This document shows positions 10,701 to 21,875 of a stretch of 62,000 bases of DNA, one piece after another. Both the position numbers and the translations under genes were made by a program. The stretch is from contig JBBHKE010002248.1 of assembly GCA_037447655.1 (NCBI GenBank), forward strand, positions 1 to 62,000. Reading direction: 5' to 3'. Origin of the DNA: Zygnema cylindricum. Taxonomy: Eukaryota > Streptophyta > Zygnematophyceae > Zygnematales > Zygnemataceae. The first letter of the stretch is position 1, and every line of letters begins with the position of its first letter. Below the pieces are notes generated by a model. That model was not told the DNA's origin and searched no databases. It saw only the letters and a program-made list of their open reading frames with translations.

Positions 10701-11943
10701 CCCATCCCCATACTCTACTCTATCTCTACAGTAGGAATATTTCTTATTTTAGTAAACAATGGTTTTTCTCTACACATATGTATAGAGGCTTTGAATCAAT
10801 AATCCATCATTCTTCCATGTTTCTCTTACTCCTCCAAAAGAATACTTTTGCCTCGTAGGAATCTCCGGCTCACCTTTCACCTCTTGCTCCTTGTTGAGGA
10901 GTTCTCTATCGTCCTCGTCAGAATCCTCTCCCATGACTTGTGTTGCAACATATGCCTTCTTCTTTCCTGCGGCTGGTTTTCCGATCCGCTCCTCCTTCAA
11001 TTTCAGCGTTGTCAAGTTTGTACACTCCTCCACGTAATGTCTCGGCTTCAAACAAAAGTGACATAGCCCTTTAGAGGCCTCGATCCACATCCGTCGAATT
11101 TTTTTCTCTTCCTCCACCACCAAAGTTTCCATAAGGTTTTTTGGAATCGTTATCCCCCAGTAGTTCCAACAGCCAATGCTTGAACACTCTTTCCTCCTTC
11201 CCAAATCTCAATTGTGCTTTCCCAAACCAAAATCATCCCCACTTCGGAGTTCCAGATCCAAAGATGATCTGACAAATCCTGAAACCTGTTAACAATGTTC
11301 TCATAATCATTTGGGAGTTTCACCAACAAAGTATTCCCCTTCTCTTTCTCGGTCTCCCTTTTCCCTGCAATCTCAAACTCTATAAATAACCCGACCAAAT
11401 CATTACAAAAGTCTAACAACTTTCTCCCTTTGTACACATATGCCTGTACCATCTGATCAGCCAGCTTCTGCTGCTAGATTATACCACTCTTGTAAACGTT
11501 GAGAAGATCGTCCCACAACGCGTCTGCCCTGTCCACATAAAGATGAGGTGTAGCCACTGCTTCAGTGAGACTCTCGAGAATAAAATTATCCCCTACGGTG
11601 TCGTTGAAATCCCAGATTTCAGTATCATTTGCCTCGGTTTTTTTAACATCTACTACCGGAACCGATCAAGTAGTGATCGGTGTGAGTTTCTTCTTCCGCT
11701 TCTCCTTCCTTGTGTCCGACACAATGATTTCTCAAACATCCTCTACCACCTGTGCCTCAGCAGATCCTCGTGTGAATCGAGATCCTCCAAACCCTAGTGG
11801 AACTCCCAATTTTGCAGTTGGCCGACGCCCATGACCACTTACAATGCCCTATATCCGTTTTTCAAACAATGCACCCCTCAACATGGTTTCCCAATATATG
11901 AACCCTATTCCATTGAAAATGGGCACCTTAGAGGGTTGACCTT
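10701..11943 (-). pseudogene. Element B gag and protease relic
   Basis: From right to left: degenerate gag N-terminus (LRGALFEKRI, GFGGSRF), the stretch EIWDFNDTVGDNFILESLTEAVATPHLYVD, a TAG at 11474-11476, then MVQAYVYKGRKLLDFCNDL and VNRFQDLSDHLWIW (11452-11150). A frameshift leads to the zinc knuckle CHFCLKPRHYVEEC (CX2CX4HX4C, the usual Gly before His replaced by Arg). The protease active-site motif has been lost to a frameshift near 10790. The TAG is at the same codon as the TAG in element E (53646-53648). The primer-binding site expected at about 11929-11943 is deleted or mutated. Confidence 0.8.
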
Positions 11944-13019
11944 GCACTTTTGACTTTGGCAATGGATAAGTGCCACCTTGGCATACAAAACTCTAACTAA
12001 CTACACCTTTGCGTAGCTTAGACTCACTTGAGTCCGCAAAAAAAAATATCACTGAAATTGCTCAACCGACAATTAAGTTATGGTAGTTCAAATACAACAA
12101 ATTTCTGCAGATAGCCTTTAAGAGAGATGCCTTTCAAAAAGTCTAAGTTCTAAGAACCTACTCATAGCCCATCTAGACCAATCAAATAATCATACACTAT
12201 ATAATGTATATACAAAGTACGGTAGCCGCCGTACTTTATTTACGAAATTATGCGGCACCACTCTCGGTCTGCCACGTGGAGAATAAGTCGTCGCCATTCT
12301 GTCCCTTCTTCTTTCGCTTCCTATAGGATGGTGCCACGCGTCAGTCTTCCTCTACTTTGGTGAAGTGTTGTTAAAAAGTCTTTCCGACATGTCGGCACTC
12401 ACGCGTGCCTTCTGTTCGTAATTCGGCGATCAATAATGGTTGTTCGATCCTGACGGCGCGCATATTAATCTTTTTTGACCGTTGAAATTCTACGGCTGTC
12501 GTTCCGTGTTTATCGTTGAATTTCTATGGCCGTCATTGCGTGTTGACCGTATAAAATTCTATGTCACTCCAGAATTTTGGCTCCTCTTCGAATTGTAGAT
12601 CACGAACGACATTTGATTTCGTCCGTTGAAATTAAATGTTGTTTCCTTCATTTCGTCTGGCACAATTCTTCGTGCGGTACTGTACGCTTCCATATTTATT
12701 TCGTTCCGTAAGCCTCTAAATGAAATGTGTCGCCACGTCTTTCTTTAAGTATTTATCAAATACACCATATAAATCGATTCATGGAGACCTGTTGGATAAG
12801 AAGGACGGCTATTCCGTACATGTGTCATTCGGGAGGTCATAAATTCAAATCCGCCCTACCACCTATCTATTCCATGATCTATGTCTTCTGCCTGTCTTCT
12901 CATCTGCTTGAGGCAGCCATGGCTGCTTGCTAGTTCTCAGTGACTACGACAAGTATGAGAACTGTAGAAGAATCAGAGATAGACTAAAGAGATAAGTTAT
13001 AAAATACAAATTTTCAACA
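11944..13019 (-). repeat. 5' LTR of element B
   Basis: Ends at TTTTCAACA (13019), the reverse of TGTTGAAAA. It aligns by eye with D, E, G and K LTRs: the blocks GACTCACTTGAGTCCGC, CAACCGACAATTAAGTTATGG and the AAAGTAC-rich part recur in order. A tRNA-like module with ATTCAAATCC lies at 12785-12860. The palindrome GCAGCCATGGCTGC (12912-12925) is followed by the conserved GACTACGACAAGTATG. The left boundary is approximate. The partner LTR lies outside the window. Confidence 0.75.
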
Positions 13020-14182
13020 CAGCGTACCTTTTTGTCAAATTCTTTAAATATTCCGTAAAAAACCTTACATTTTTTGTAGATTTTCCGTTCAGTTTACCAG
13101 ACAAAAGTACTCTGCGTGTTTTTGCAATTTTTTCAAAAGTCACGAACTATTCGTAGAAATTGGGAAAAATGAAAAATTCGCACGAACAACTATGGTTTCG
13201 GTACTATAGTTTTAGAACTATAAAGTATTCTTAAATTTGTCAAGGTTTATGTGTTGCGGTGTTCGTAATAAGTTGTAGTTAAATAGAGACGGAAAATATT
13301 TTTATACGTGGCATGCCACGCTATATAAAGTCAATAATATAATAGAGTATGCTATAAAATACTATTGTATGCATACTTTATTTTTTTAAGTTATCGCCGA
13401 TATTGAATTTGTTGGTCTCATATCGATATATCGGGACCTCTGACCGTTCGATAACCGATTACTATCGGTATCAGTGTTATCGCAATATTTTTTTTACCGA
13501 TACATAACACCACAATTTCGGTTGGCAGCCTACACATTTGGCAGCCGCTTTTTACACTTTTCGAGCCTAGCATGGCCGTGATGAATTGTGGCTCCGTACA
13601 GAAAATCAGATTTGAGCTAAAAATATAGTCGCAGAAGTTTATCAGTTTCGTTTCGTCATGGCTAGAGCCTAAACATGTGCAGCAACCCGCCGTACAAAGA
13701 CTCCCCTCGTCAAGCAATCCCTCCCTCTTTTAGCCTCTTATTAAAAACCGGAGTCGACCGTTTCGGGTAACCAAGAAGAGTTTTGGGACCACGTACGTCC
13801 AATCCAGTAGAGGAAACTCAAGTCAAAACTCAGATTCGTCACGAAGTACAGAGAATTAGTCAAGGAAGGAGAGAGAGAGGAATAGGCATTCACATGCAAA
13901 AGAAGGTAGGAATGGCTTTTAGAAAATCTATTATAAAAGTAGGAGTAAAACAAAAGTTGTAAATCTAAACGAATTTGTCCCTATCAATAAAACCTTGTCT
14001 TATTCCTTGCCTCTGTGAATGATAATGTGAATGATAATCATGTGAATGATAATCTACGTTTGCAGGAAACGAACTATTTAAACCTAACAGCAAGCAAATA
14101 ATTTTAGTGACAGTCCAATGACACAATGCCACGCGTCTAATCTGACTACCTACAATAATGCGCCTACAATAATGCACATAAA
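13020..14182. other. Non-element stretch between B and F
   Basis: No protein family is recognisable in any frame. AT-rich, with short open frames only. Three copies of GTGAATGATAAT lie at 14015-14053 and two of CCTACAATAATGC near 14150. It ends with ATAAA, the left target duplication of F. Presumably older host or highly decayed repeat sequence. Confidence 0.5.
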
Positions 14183-14841
14183 TGTACGATGGTTGAAATA
14201 AATAATCACGAAATGAATTCACAGAAAACATACACAACGGAAGCTCATAGATAAAAAAGGTAAATTTAGCCAAAAAGGTTTTATATGTATTTTTGGCTAG
14301 AAAGTCTTTTTACATCATCTCATCTTTCACCTCTCTTCTTTCTCTTTCAATCTCTTACTCAAAAAGATTAATTTATACAGCCGTAATCTGCACACTATAT
14401 ACCTTCTCTAACTAGCTTACAAGGCTAACAACCAAAGCTAGCATTGCGGCAAACTTCTGTCTCCTTCATGGCAGAAAACACTAGAAGGAAGTTTCCGCGA
14501 ACGAAGGCGTACACGCCTTCTCCTCCAAAACGCGAAACTCCAAAAGAGAAGTTTCGTGCATGTGCTTGTGTGCGCACGAAATCAAAACACCTGCACATAT
14601 AAAAATACACGTGCGCACTGAAAGAAAAGTGACGTGAACCAAAATTGTACATTTCTTTCGCGGACGTTTCAAATGACAAAAGTGACGCAAACCGAAATTG
14701 TACATTTCGTTCGCGGACGCTTCAAATGGGGACACGAAAAAACATCGTACAAATTGTATGATGACGTGACACTTCACGTCAAACAAATAACTGTTGGAAA
14801 GTCGTTTCGCGATATACTGGCGATACGTCAATATCCCAACA
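14183..14841 (-). repeat. 3' LTR of element F with adjacent polypurine tract
   Basis: On the minus strand it begins TGTTGGGATATTGACG (14841 down), right after AAGTGAGGGAT, and ends at 14183. It is homologous to A's LTR, with the palindrome TGACGTGA-CACT-TCACGTCA at 14762-14781 and a TATATAG near 14393-14401. It is about 58 bp longer than its partner, mainly because of an extra copy of the AAAGTGACG-CAAATTGTACATTTC-type block near 14630-14720. Confidence 0.85.
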
Positions 14842-14869
14842 ATCCCTCACTTATTGTCGTAATCGTCAA

Positions 14870-16440
14870 TTTCAAAATAATCTAAGTTTCGGTCGTCCCC
14901 TTTGAAATACATCATGCGTGGCAGTCTTCGTCTGCAAATTCGCCGCCTCCTCTTTCGTTGGTACGTATGAAAACGAAATCTCGTTTGCCGCAACCAAATC
15001 TCTGACAAAGTGCCACTGAATCCGAATGTGTTTCGTCCTTTTGTGAAACACTGGATTTTTAGCTAACGCCATAGAACTCATGTTGTCAAAGTTAATCGTC
15101 ATACAACCAATTGTAACTCCCAACTCAAATAAAATCTCCTTAATCCAAATAGAGGCCTTCGATGAATGACACGCGGCCATATATTTGGATTTTGTAGAAC
15201 TGAACGCAACGGTAGGTTGTAACCAAGAACTCCACGACATTGCGACCCCTCCAAAAATAAAAGCGTATCCGGATGTCGATTTACCAGAATCAAAATCTCC
15301 GCCCCAATCCGCGTCAGAATATCCAAAGTACTCCAAAGATTATGTACCCGAAATAAACTTAAGTCCAAAATTAATTGTCCCTATCAAATATCGAAAGATT
15401 TGTTGTACGGCCTCCCAATGTGTCTTTTTTAGCCCGTGACAATAACGGCTGACAATTGACACGGCGGCCGAAATATCCGAACGAGTTCCAACGCTCAGGT
15501 ACATTAGTGAGACAATCGCCTCTCGATAAGGTACGTTGACATAATCTTCTTCATCGAACTTACGAATATGAAGATTTGCATCCAACGGCGTAGAAAGCGG
15601 TTTCGCGTTGCTCAATGAAAACTGCTCTTTATTCTCCTTCCAATGTTGTGCTTGACTTAACTTGATGTTTCCTCTTTTGTCGTGAATCACTCCAATACCC
15701 AAAATATATCGTACCTCTCCAAGATCAATTACTTTGAAACGTAATCCAAGGTAACGTTTTAACTCATTCATGCGCTCCAACCTGTCGCATACCATTAAAA
15801 AATCATCAATGTAAACAGAAAATATAATTTGGTAAACCCCTTTACCTTTTACTTAAACTCCGGAATCGGACGTAGTCCGTACAAAACCAAACTTCAATAG
15901 TACTTGATGGAGTCGCAAATACCAAGTGCGTGGTGCCTGCTTCATTGCGTACAATGATTTTCGAAGGCGCCATGCATTTCTTTCCTGCGAAGGTGTCACG
16001 CCTTCCGGTATCTTCATGTACACCTCTTCTTCCAATTCGCCGTTCAAAAACGCAGTTTCAATGTCTATTTGTTGAACACGCTTCTTCCCCGATGCTGCGA
16101 GTGCCATAATAATCTGTAGTGAGTCAAATTTCACCTTGGGTGCATAAGTCTCGTTAAAATCAATTCCCTCACGTTGTTGGAAGCCCTTACGAACGAGCCG
16201 CGCCTTGTACTTAATAATTTCACCCGACGCTTCAGTCTTCGTCTTAAATATCCATTTTGCGTCAATCGCCTTTTTCCCCTCCGGTAATTTCACCTCTTTA
16301 AAAGTTTGATTATCAACCACCGATTTAAACTCTTTTTCCCACGCCGGTTTCCACTTACTTTCCCAATCGGCCGACTTCCTCGCCTCGCCATAAGATTGAG
16401 GGTCGCTGCTCATATTCTCCGTAAGTGATTGCTACAAAAG
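14870..16440 (-). pseudogene. Element F reverse transcriptase and RNase H
   Basis: RT begins near 16413 (MSSDPQSYGEA), with AKWIFKTK, KARLVRKGFQQREGIDF, IDIETAFLNG (first Asp), SLYAMKQAPRTW, a TAA near 15855, then YIDD (about 15808-15819) in IIFSVYIDDFLM, and SVGTRSDISAAVSIVS. A frameshift near 15340 leads to RNase H: YSDADWGGDFDSGKS, SSTKSKYMAAC (Glu replaced by Lys in the EAEY position), NFDNMSSMAL, ending PKLRLF near 14874. It is the longest family 1 RT in the window. YIDD rather than YVDD is a conservative change also found in other retroelements. Confidence 0.85.
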
Positions 16441-16464
16441 AAACTCAACTCACGCACATTTCCC

Positions 16465-17858
16465 TGGCCTTGTAAATGTAAAGATGGGGGGTTGCCAAAG
16501 CTTGGGTGAGATGTCTCAAAAAAAAACTTTTGGCAGCCATGTTCGTGTCTTCCCACGTTTGGGTATTGTTCTCTACGGTCTTCACGGACGCCGCTCCGGG
16601 TGCCGTGGCAATAGGAGTAAGAGGTGTCTACTTCTCTTTCCCTTTTTTGGACACACTGTTGTCCCCTTTATCTCCCTCCTCAGTTGGAGCAGATGCTACT
16701 GCAGAAAACCTTATTCCACCAAACCCTGGTGGGGTTCCTTAAGGTGGACGTTTCACTTGTCCAATGACAAGACCCCAGTATCGTATCTCGCACAAATCTC
16801 CTGTCATCATGGTTTCCCAATAAATGAACCAAGGTCCGTTGAAGATGGGCACCCTAGAGGGTGGGCCCATAACTTGCAATTATGTGTCCTCCATTGGACC
16901 ACAGAATCCAGAAAGCCTCTAGGTAGCTTTTGGCTAACCTACTTTCAACTACAACTATTGTTGCCTAAGATGACAAGCTGACAATCTAACTGCACCCTTG
17001 TGCAGTCTGGACTCCCCTGAGTCTATTGCAAAAAAAATCACAGAAAACAACCAACCAGCCGATAAATTATAAAGCGGCAAACATGCCAAGTTTTATACAA
17101 ACTCTCAAGGAGAGAGGGGGCTACCTATTGAATTCTCTAAAGAATAAACCTCTCTCACAAACCCTATCTATTAGAGTAGGAATAATCATAGGACTGTATA
17201 GTACAAAAGCTACTATGTTGGTGTCTTTTCTGTACTGCGTATGTACGTCAAGGTTATTGGGTGGATGCCAGTCTTTTTTTTACTCGTCTTTATGTTCCCC
17301 GAGATTTCTGCGTCCCAATGTCATCTAGCCACGTGGCGCCAAGTCATGTCTCGCCTGAAGAGCGCCAAAGCGGCCATTTCGGGATCTCGGCGTGAGTATG
17401 TTTCGTCGGATCCAAATCGGCTCTTAATGTTAGTCGTCGAAACAAAATGTCCGAATCATTTGTTTCGTGCGTGACGTGTTCGTACCATATGTAACTGATC
17501 TGTATGCCTTCTATCCGTAGTTCCATTAAATGGACCAGATCCTCTAAACAATGTTTAAGTATAAATCACACCCTATGTACTCTAACAAACTTCTACGACA
17601 GACCGGTTAGAGTTGATGGCTTAGCCTCGCTTTGCCGGTTGGAGCACTCAACCTTTTGAGAGTGATTGATGTCACTCTTCAAACTTGCTTATGGAGTTGA
17701 GACAGCCATGGCTCCACCACCCTCTCTTTCTTTCAATAGCTACAACAAGTATGGGGGATAGGGAGAGGCGGTGGAGGCAGACTGCCAGCGTTTTTTTTTT
17801 CTTTTTCACTAAGTTATTTAGACCTAGAAAATACTCTAAAAATCTATTGATTTCAACA
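16465..17858 (-). mobile_element. Element G, truncated family 2 copy (gag start plus 5' LTR) inside F
   Basis: On the minus strand the 5' LTR runs from 17858 (TGTTGAAATCAATAG) to about 16875 (984 bp). Next is the primer-binding site at 16860-16874 (14 of 15 bases identical to D's), then the gag N-terminal region down to about 16465, with frameshifts; parts match element E (KTEKND-like and GFGG-like regions). The rest of G and its other LTR are missing, as are F's protease and integrase, so a deletion probably removed both together. The LTR contains a long hairpin (about 17700-17800) with the conserved CTACAACAAGTATGGGGG loop. Confidence 0.8.
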
Positions 17859-18865
17859 CAGACCACCTCTTTTACCACCCCATCCACCACCGACAAAATT
17901 TAGATCTAGGGTTTCGGCATTGGTGGAGTTAAGAACTCCTCCTCCACCTGAAGAAGCCATTGAAGCTCCCTCCGACATTTTAATAAAATTGACGGTGAAT
18001 CTAAAGGTGTTATCCGCCTTTGCTCGTCATATAGCTTTAAGATGTGAAAGCTTATCCGGTAGAGCATTAAAGAAGACGCTCAATTTATCCGCATCCAAGA
18101 TAACTCGTCCATTGTTGAGTAATTGCTCGAGTATAATATTGAAGAGCTTCACGGTATCGTCCATTGATTCATTCGATTTGATTTTAAAGTTCATAAAATC
18201 GGTATAAACATATTGACCCTTATTTTCAACACCTTTCTCATATTGCTCCTCAAGTGCTTGCCAACACTCATGGGCCGTGCCGTGAGCGAGGAAATGATCA
18301 AGAACGGAGGAAGTACAATTTTTCATCAAGCCGGTCGTTGCCGCGATATCCTTCAACCTCCATTGAGCACGAGCCTTGCTCTCGGTTGGCATCTTTTCCT
18401 CTCCATTGACAATCCTCCAAAGCCTCTTGAGAATAAGTTGATTCGAGATAAACTTCTTCCATACCGCATAATTGGTGCCATTAAAGTCCACGGATTTCCC
18501 TGACATATTATAATCATCTTCGTTTTCCAATGCTTCTTCAAAATCTGAATCCTCCTCTATTTTTGCTTTTCCTTTCCTAATTCTCTCTCTTCTTTCGTCT
18601 TCATTCACTCCTCCACTGAATGGATCAGCAGGCTGAAATGAAGTAAATTCTCTTTGCTCACTAGATTGAGTTTAAAATCGTGAATCTACATATCTCATTA
18701 ATGTATCAAACATTTTTTCAAATTTCTCCTCCGTGTTCCGGTTCTCCTCAAACTAAGTGGTAAAAACTGAAGTCTCTTTGTCTGTCAGAAGTCGTCATGG
18801 GGGAAGGAGTATTTCTATTCTTCTTCCTCCCCATACGCTCTCTCTATCTCCGAAAACAACACCAG
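17859..18865 (-). pseudogene. Element F gag
   Basis: An open stretch from 18608 to 18027 reads MNEDERRERIRKGKAKIEED, an acidic segment, then MSGKSVDFNGTNYAVWKKF, LKRLWRIVNGEEKM, ECWQALEEQYEKGVENKGQY and LLNNGRVILDADKLSVF. A stop near 18024 interrupts it, and a recognisable tail (RAKADNTFRF, EGASMASSGGGVL) runs to about 17905. Upstream (18609-18865) the decayed N-terminus corresponds to A's RKKNRNTPSPM segment, showing that family 1 Gag was longer at its N-terminus. No zinc knuckle is left before G begins. Confidence 0.8.
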
Positions 18866-19479
18866 TTCCGATACCACCTGTAGGATCTTAGAATAAATAA
18901 TCACAAAATGAATTCACAGAAAACATACACAACGGAAGCTCATGGATAAAAAAGGTAAATTTAGCCAAAAAGGTTTTATATGTGTTTTTGGCCAAAATGC
19001 CTTTTTACATCATCTCATCTTTCACCTCTCTTCTCTCTCTTTCAATCTCTTACTCAAAAAGATTATCTGCAACAGTAATCTGCAGACTATACACCTTCTC
19101 TAACTAGCTTACAAGGCTAACAACCAAAGCTAGCATTGCGGCAAACTTCTGTCTCCTTCCTTGCGGAAAACACTGGAAAGAAGTTTCCGCGAACGAAGGC
19201 GTACACGCCTTCTCCTCCAAAACGCGAAACTCCAAAAGAGAAGTTTCGTGCGTGAGCTTGTGTGCGCACGAAATCAAAACACCTGCACATATAAAAATAC
19301 ACGTGCGCACTGAAACAAAAGTGACGCGAACCGAAATTGTACATTTCGTTCGCGAACGCTTCAAATGCGGACACGAAACAACATCGTACAAATCGTACGA
19401 TGACGCGACACTTAACGCCAAACAAATAACTGTTGGAATGTCGTTTCGCAATATACTGGCATACGTCAATATCCCAACA
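18865..19479 (-). repeat. 5' LTR and primer-binding site of element F
   Basis: The LTR runs from 19479 (TGTTGGGATATTGACG) to 18879 (CCTACA, 601 bp). After a two-base gap, 18876-18865 reads TGGTATCGGAAC on the minus strand, an initiator Met tRNA 3'-end site. Unlike A, the short segment holding the LTR-internal ATG is absent here. TATA-like TATAGTCTGC near 19088. The bZIP-type palindrome has decayed to TGACGCGA-CACT-TAACGCCA. Confidence 0.85.
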
Positions 19480-19705
19480 ATAAAGAGGCGCTAACACACA
19501 AACCCACCCAAAATAGTGTACCCAAAATATCACTGGTCAAAGTAGGTACGATTCGTTTTCGCGTGAAGCCGAAATCGGTATAGTACTCAACCGGAATTAT
19601 TGCTCAGAGTCGCACGAAAAACAACACCTAAAAAAATGAAAAGGATCAGATATTCGTTTACAAAGTATTTGTTTCGCGGCAGCTTGAACAGGTGACGTCG
19701 CAGCC

Positions 19706-21875
19706 ATGGAGGATGAAATCGTTGTGGGCCTAGATTTTGGAACAACATTCTCTGGTGCGGCTTGTGCACTGAAATCCTCACCAGACAATATTTTAATCAT
19801 TGAAGACTGGCCCGGGCAGAGGGAGGCTCAAAAGAGAGCATATTGCAAAACATCGACCAGCCTTTGGTACGTACAGAACTCTTCTGGCGCATTCATACTC
19901 CAGGATTGGGGCTGGCCGGCAGTTAACAAGTACAAGGAAGCGGTCGAAAAGGCTGAGAAACATAAGGTCCGAGTGAAAGAGAAGACGGTCGGATTATTAA
20001 AAGAACGCTTTAAACTGGAGCTTCCCCAGGAAGCGGAAGGGAACGATCGAGATTTTTTCGACATTCATAAAATCACTGCTCACAGGGCGACCAGGGATTT
20101 CCTTTCTAAAATATCTGAGTACATTTTGGAGCAGCTAACACATAACTTTGGGAAATTCGACAAGGAGAAGATAAAATGGGCGCTGACAGTACCTGCAAGT
20201 TGGAGCGCCAGGACAAAGGACAGCTTGCGGATCATTGCAAAAGAAGCAGGATTGACTAACGGAATTTCTCCACGTGTTGAGATCATTTTGGAACCGGAAG
20301 CAGCGGCTGTTTACTGCTACCACAAGACAAATGTCACGTTGAAAAAAGACGACAAGATTATTATTGTGGAGGCGGGAGGGGGAACAGTGGATGTGGGGGT
20401 ATATCAAAGGTTGGAGGATAGAACGAAAACGAAGGAGGTTATAGTAACCGAAGGGCGAGATTGCGGGTCCTCCTTCATTGACAGAGAGTTTGAGAAGTAT
20501 CTATTCAGAAAAGTTCCCCGTCTTAGCGATTATCGGCGAAGATATCCAACCGTTCTCCCATATTTTATGCAGGAGTGGGATGGCGCCAAATGTGCTTTCA
20601 GGTTTGTGTTATGAATTCCATGTGCTGACAACGACACCGCGTATCGATGTTAGTGTTGAATGTTTTTTTCGCCACTTGAAACTTTTACTTCGTGCACATT
20701 TAATCTGACGGCTGTGATTGGAAGATAAGTTTCTCACCTTCAGATTGGCGGTCTCCAAACAAAAATCGAACATGTGTGCACAGAGAAAAATGTTTCATGT
20801 GGCGAAAAAACCATCAATAGTAATAGCAATAGACGTTGTACCAAACCGATCCGTAATTTATTTAAGAATCCTTTTGAATTTAGCCTTTTTGCTGCTCTAT
20901 TGCCGCGAAAATGTTTTGCATGTGCTGCGGTTTTTTTTCCTCAGGATGCTGCTGAGTTATAATTCTCATATCCAGTTATTCTTGAGTTCTTTCATTGAAA
21001 AAAACCATAATCATTGCATTCCATCTCTGTCAGATTCTTTTCATTAAAACCATACTCTTCTGGCATTCTTTCTCTCTTCCAGGGGTGATGAATCGAATAT
21101 GGAAAGTATTCTCATTCCTCACAATCTTGGCAACAAATGGGAGGCAACATCGCAGATGCCTGAGGGAAGCTGTCACCTACTAAAAATTTCGTCTGAGGAT
21201 ATGAAGAACATCTTTAGGCCAGTAATTACCCAATTAATAGCTCTTGTCGAGTCACAGCTGGAAAAAGCAGGAGGGTGCAAATCCATGCTGGTAGTGGGAG
21301 GGTTCGCAGAGTCTACATATCTCATTTCGGTACTAAGAAATCAATTCCATGGGAGAGTTTCTGAAATTATTGCACTGCCAAAACCAGGTGCTGCCATCTG
21401 TCATGGAGCATTGCTAAGCGTTTTGCATCCTCCCCACCTTTATTCTAGAGTATCCAGAAGAACGTATGGACTCAGAGCCAATGGAAAATTTGTGAATGGT
21501 AAGCATTCGCAGGATAAACTGTTTTTCATAGGTCATGTCGGGTGGTGTAGGGATATATTCCTTGTGTTTTTCAAGAAAGGTGAACATGTTGCTGTCAACC
21601 ATGTCGTGACCCACGAACTTCCCAGAGTTGAGGGACAGCAAGAGGTTGACCTTGAGATTTTCAGTTCAGACGCCTTAAATCCTGAGTACGTGGATGGTTG
21701 TGTGTTAGAGGGAAGAGTGGTTTTCAGACCACCTGCTGACTTCGTAAAACCGTGGAAAAAACTGACAGTTGAAATGGAGGTTGGAAAAACTAATATTACC
21801 GTGAGAGGAAAAATACACTATGGTTTTTTCAACCATGTCATGCCAACAACTTCAACAACTCTCGACTTTTTGTAG
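19706..21875 (+). CDS. HSPA12-type Hsp70 family protein, two exons (19706-20601, 21083-21875)
   Basis: Predicted 562 residues. The Hsp70 ATPase fold supports it: phosphate-1 loop LDFGTTFSG (residues 9-17), WALTVPASW (158-166), EPEAAAVY (196-203), phosphate-2 AGGGTVDVG (223-231), and adenosine motif LVVGGFAESTYL (368-379). There is no canonical Hsp70 substrate-binding domain, as in the HSPA12 branch; the C-terminus ends TTLDFL. The start ATG has a strong context (gcagccATGg). The intron (20602-21082, 481 bp) has GT and AG ends with a pyrimidine-rich acceptor, and splicing keeps the frame (split Arg codon). Position 222, Asp in most Hsp70 ATPases, is Glu. The role is unknown; HSPA12-like ATPases are poorly characterised cytosolic proteins. 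Length is near that of fungal and algal relatives and shorter than the roughly 680 residues of vertebrate HSPA12. Confidence 0.88.
20602..21082 (+). other. Intron of the Hsp70-like gene
   Basis: GTTTGTGT donor after TTTCAG and TTCTCTCTTCCAG acceptor. Reading through would meet a stop 9 bases past the donor. Almost half of its length (20629-20843) is a MITE. Confidence 0.85.
20629..20843. mobile_element. MITE copy 1, inside the Hsp70 intron
   Basis: About 215 bp with terminal inverted repeats of roughly 65 bp: the left arm contains TTTTTTTCGCCACTTGAAAC and the reversed right arm TTTTTTCGCCACATGAAAC, each followed by GTGCACA. The same family occurs at 47101-47330. No coding capacity. It looks like a non-autonomous DNA transposon; the ends are too diverged to read a target duplication here. 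Confidence 0.8.

Larger units (their letters stand above)
14183..19479 (-). mobile_element. Element F, family 1 copia retrotransposon
   Basis: LTRs at 14183-14841 and 18879-19479 in direct orientation, flanked by perfect 5 bp duplications ATAAA (14178-14182 and 19480-19484). Internal order on the minus strand: primer-binding site, leader, gag, [element G], RT, RNase H, polypurine tract. Protease and integrase are missing, as in A. Element G, a broken family 2 copy, sits in the same relative place as C does in A. F is non-autonomous. Its 5' LTR lies 221 bp from the Hsp70 start codon, transcribing away from it. Confidence 0.9.

Noticed and set aside
19490-19705. Heat-shock element upstream of the Hsp70-like gene
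   Set aside because: TTC and GAA triplets occur near 19550-19575 but not in the required alternating five-base phase.
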